40,617 nucleotides of DNA from Nitrososphaeraceae archaeon. GTDB taxonomy: Archaea; Thermoproteota; Nitrososphaeria; Nitrososphaerales; Nitrososphaeraceae. A program made the position numbers and the translations under genes. Shown here piece by piece: positions 39,950 through 40,617 of the stretch (position 1 is the first letter of the stretch; every line of letters begins with the position of its first letter). Below the pieces are notes generated by a model. The model was not told the DNA's origin, ran no database searches, and saw only the letters and a list, made by a program, of their open reading frames with translations. The stretch spans positions 1-40,617 of the forward strand of contig JAICEO010000003.1 of assembly GCA_025924135.1 (NCBI GenBank), in the 5' to 3' direction.

Positions 39950-40617
39950 ATGTCAACTAAATTTCATGACAGAAAAGAGGCAGGATTATTGCTTGCTGAA
40001 AGACTAAAAGTATATACGAATAATAATAAAAATAAAAATATCTTTGATTCAGACGTAAAAAATGGATCTTATTTTCTTGTTATGGCCATTCCTCGTGGTG
40101 GTGTTATTTTGGGTGATATAATTGCCTCAGAACTGAATATAGAGATGGATATTATTATATGCAAAAAAATTGGGGCACAAAATAATCCTGAACTTGCAAT
40201 TGGTGCTGTAATGGCTGATGGAAGCTATATCATCAATGAGGAGATAGTTAACAGAATTAATACGTCGGAGGAATATATCTCTAAGCAAGTAGAAATTCAA
40301 AAAAAAGAGATTGAACGTCGATTAATAGAATTTAGAGGTAAAAAAGAATATGATACTAATAAACTCAAAGACAAAGTAATCATATTGGTGGATGATGGCA
40401 TTGCAACTGGAGCAACAATACTTGCTGCTGTTAAATGGTTGAAAGACAAACATTATTGTAAAGGACTGATTGTGGCGGTACCTGTAGCACCACTAGAAAG
40501 CAGTATATTAGAAAAACTTAATCAAATTGCAGATAAATTAATTGTTATATTTACTCCATATGACTTTGCTGCAGTAGGACAATTCTATGAACACTTTGAT
40601 CAAGTAAGTGACAAAGA
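39950..40617 (+). CDS. Phosphoribosyltransferase-domain protein (truncated by right edge)
   Basis: ATG at 39950: MSTKFHDRKEAGLLLAERLKVY...SYFLVMAIPRGGVILGDIIASELNIEMDIIICKKIGAQNNPELAIGAVMADG...KVIILVDDGIATGATILAAVKWL (PRPP motif); no stop before the edge. Confidence 0.87.
   Translation, partial: MSTKFHDRKEAGLLLAERLKVYTNNNKNKNIFDSDVKNGSYFLVMAIPRGGVILGDIIASELNIEMDIIICKKIGAQNNPELAIGAVMADGSYIINEEIVNRINTSEEYISKQVEIQKKEIERRLIEFRGKKEYDTNKLKDKVIILVDDGIATGATILAAVKWLKDKHYCKGLIVAVPVAPLESSILEKLNQIADKLIVIFTPYDFAAVGQFYEHFDQVSDK

Noticed and set aside
1-40617. CRISPR array, tRNA/rRNA genes, insertion sequence with terminal repeats
   Set aside because: No regularly spaced repeats, tRNA T-loop/acceptor pairings or intact transposase recognised by eye. 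A tRNAscan/CRISPR-finder run would be the decisive test.

Overview
AT-rich archaeal chromosomal window. Protein motifs, long intergenic spacers and TTG/GTG starts fit an ammonia-oxidising Thaumarchaeota/Nitrososphaeria genome, probably Nitrososphaera/Nitrosocosmicus-like; this assignment is inference from protein flavour, not a search. Coding density is low: summed ORF lengths cover roughly two thirds of the window. Recognisable genes: metallophosphoesterase (left-edge partial, missed by the ORF track), stand-alone Lrp/AsnC ligand-binding domain protein, PoxB-like ThDP enzyme, ferredoxin with a shattered N-terminus, FixABCX-like ETF beta/alpha/ETF-QO-ferredoxin operon, SemiSWEET, divergent glutamine synthetase, succinate-semialdehyde-type aldehyde dehydrogenase, Cdc48 AAA ATPase, frameshifted CorA, RNase H-like protein, MASE3-type histidine kinase next to a class III cyclase-REC fusion, Hsp20, MscS, GT4 glycosyltransferase, membrane-anchored wHTH protein, CDF transporter, secreted Asp-box beta-propeller, SixA phosphatase, frameshifted response regulator, and a phosphoribosyltransferase truncated at the right edge. 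The most interesting points are (1) several independently frameshifted genes beside long intact housekeeping genes, including a response regulator broken by an apparent 4-nt GATT-unit loss at its phospho-acceptor Asp; (2) the inverted-order cyclase-REC protein beside a histidine kinase; (3) the fused FixCX operon. No tRNA, rRNA, CRISPR array or intact transposon was recognised.
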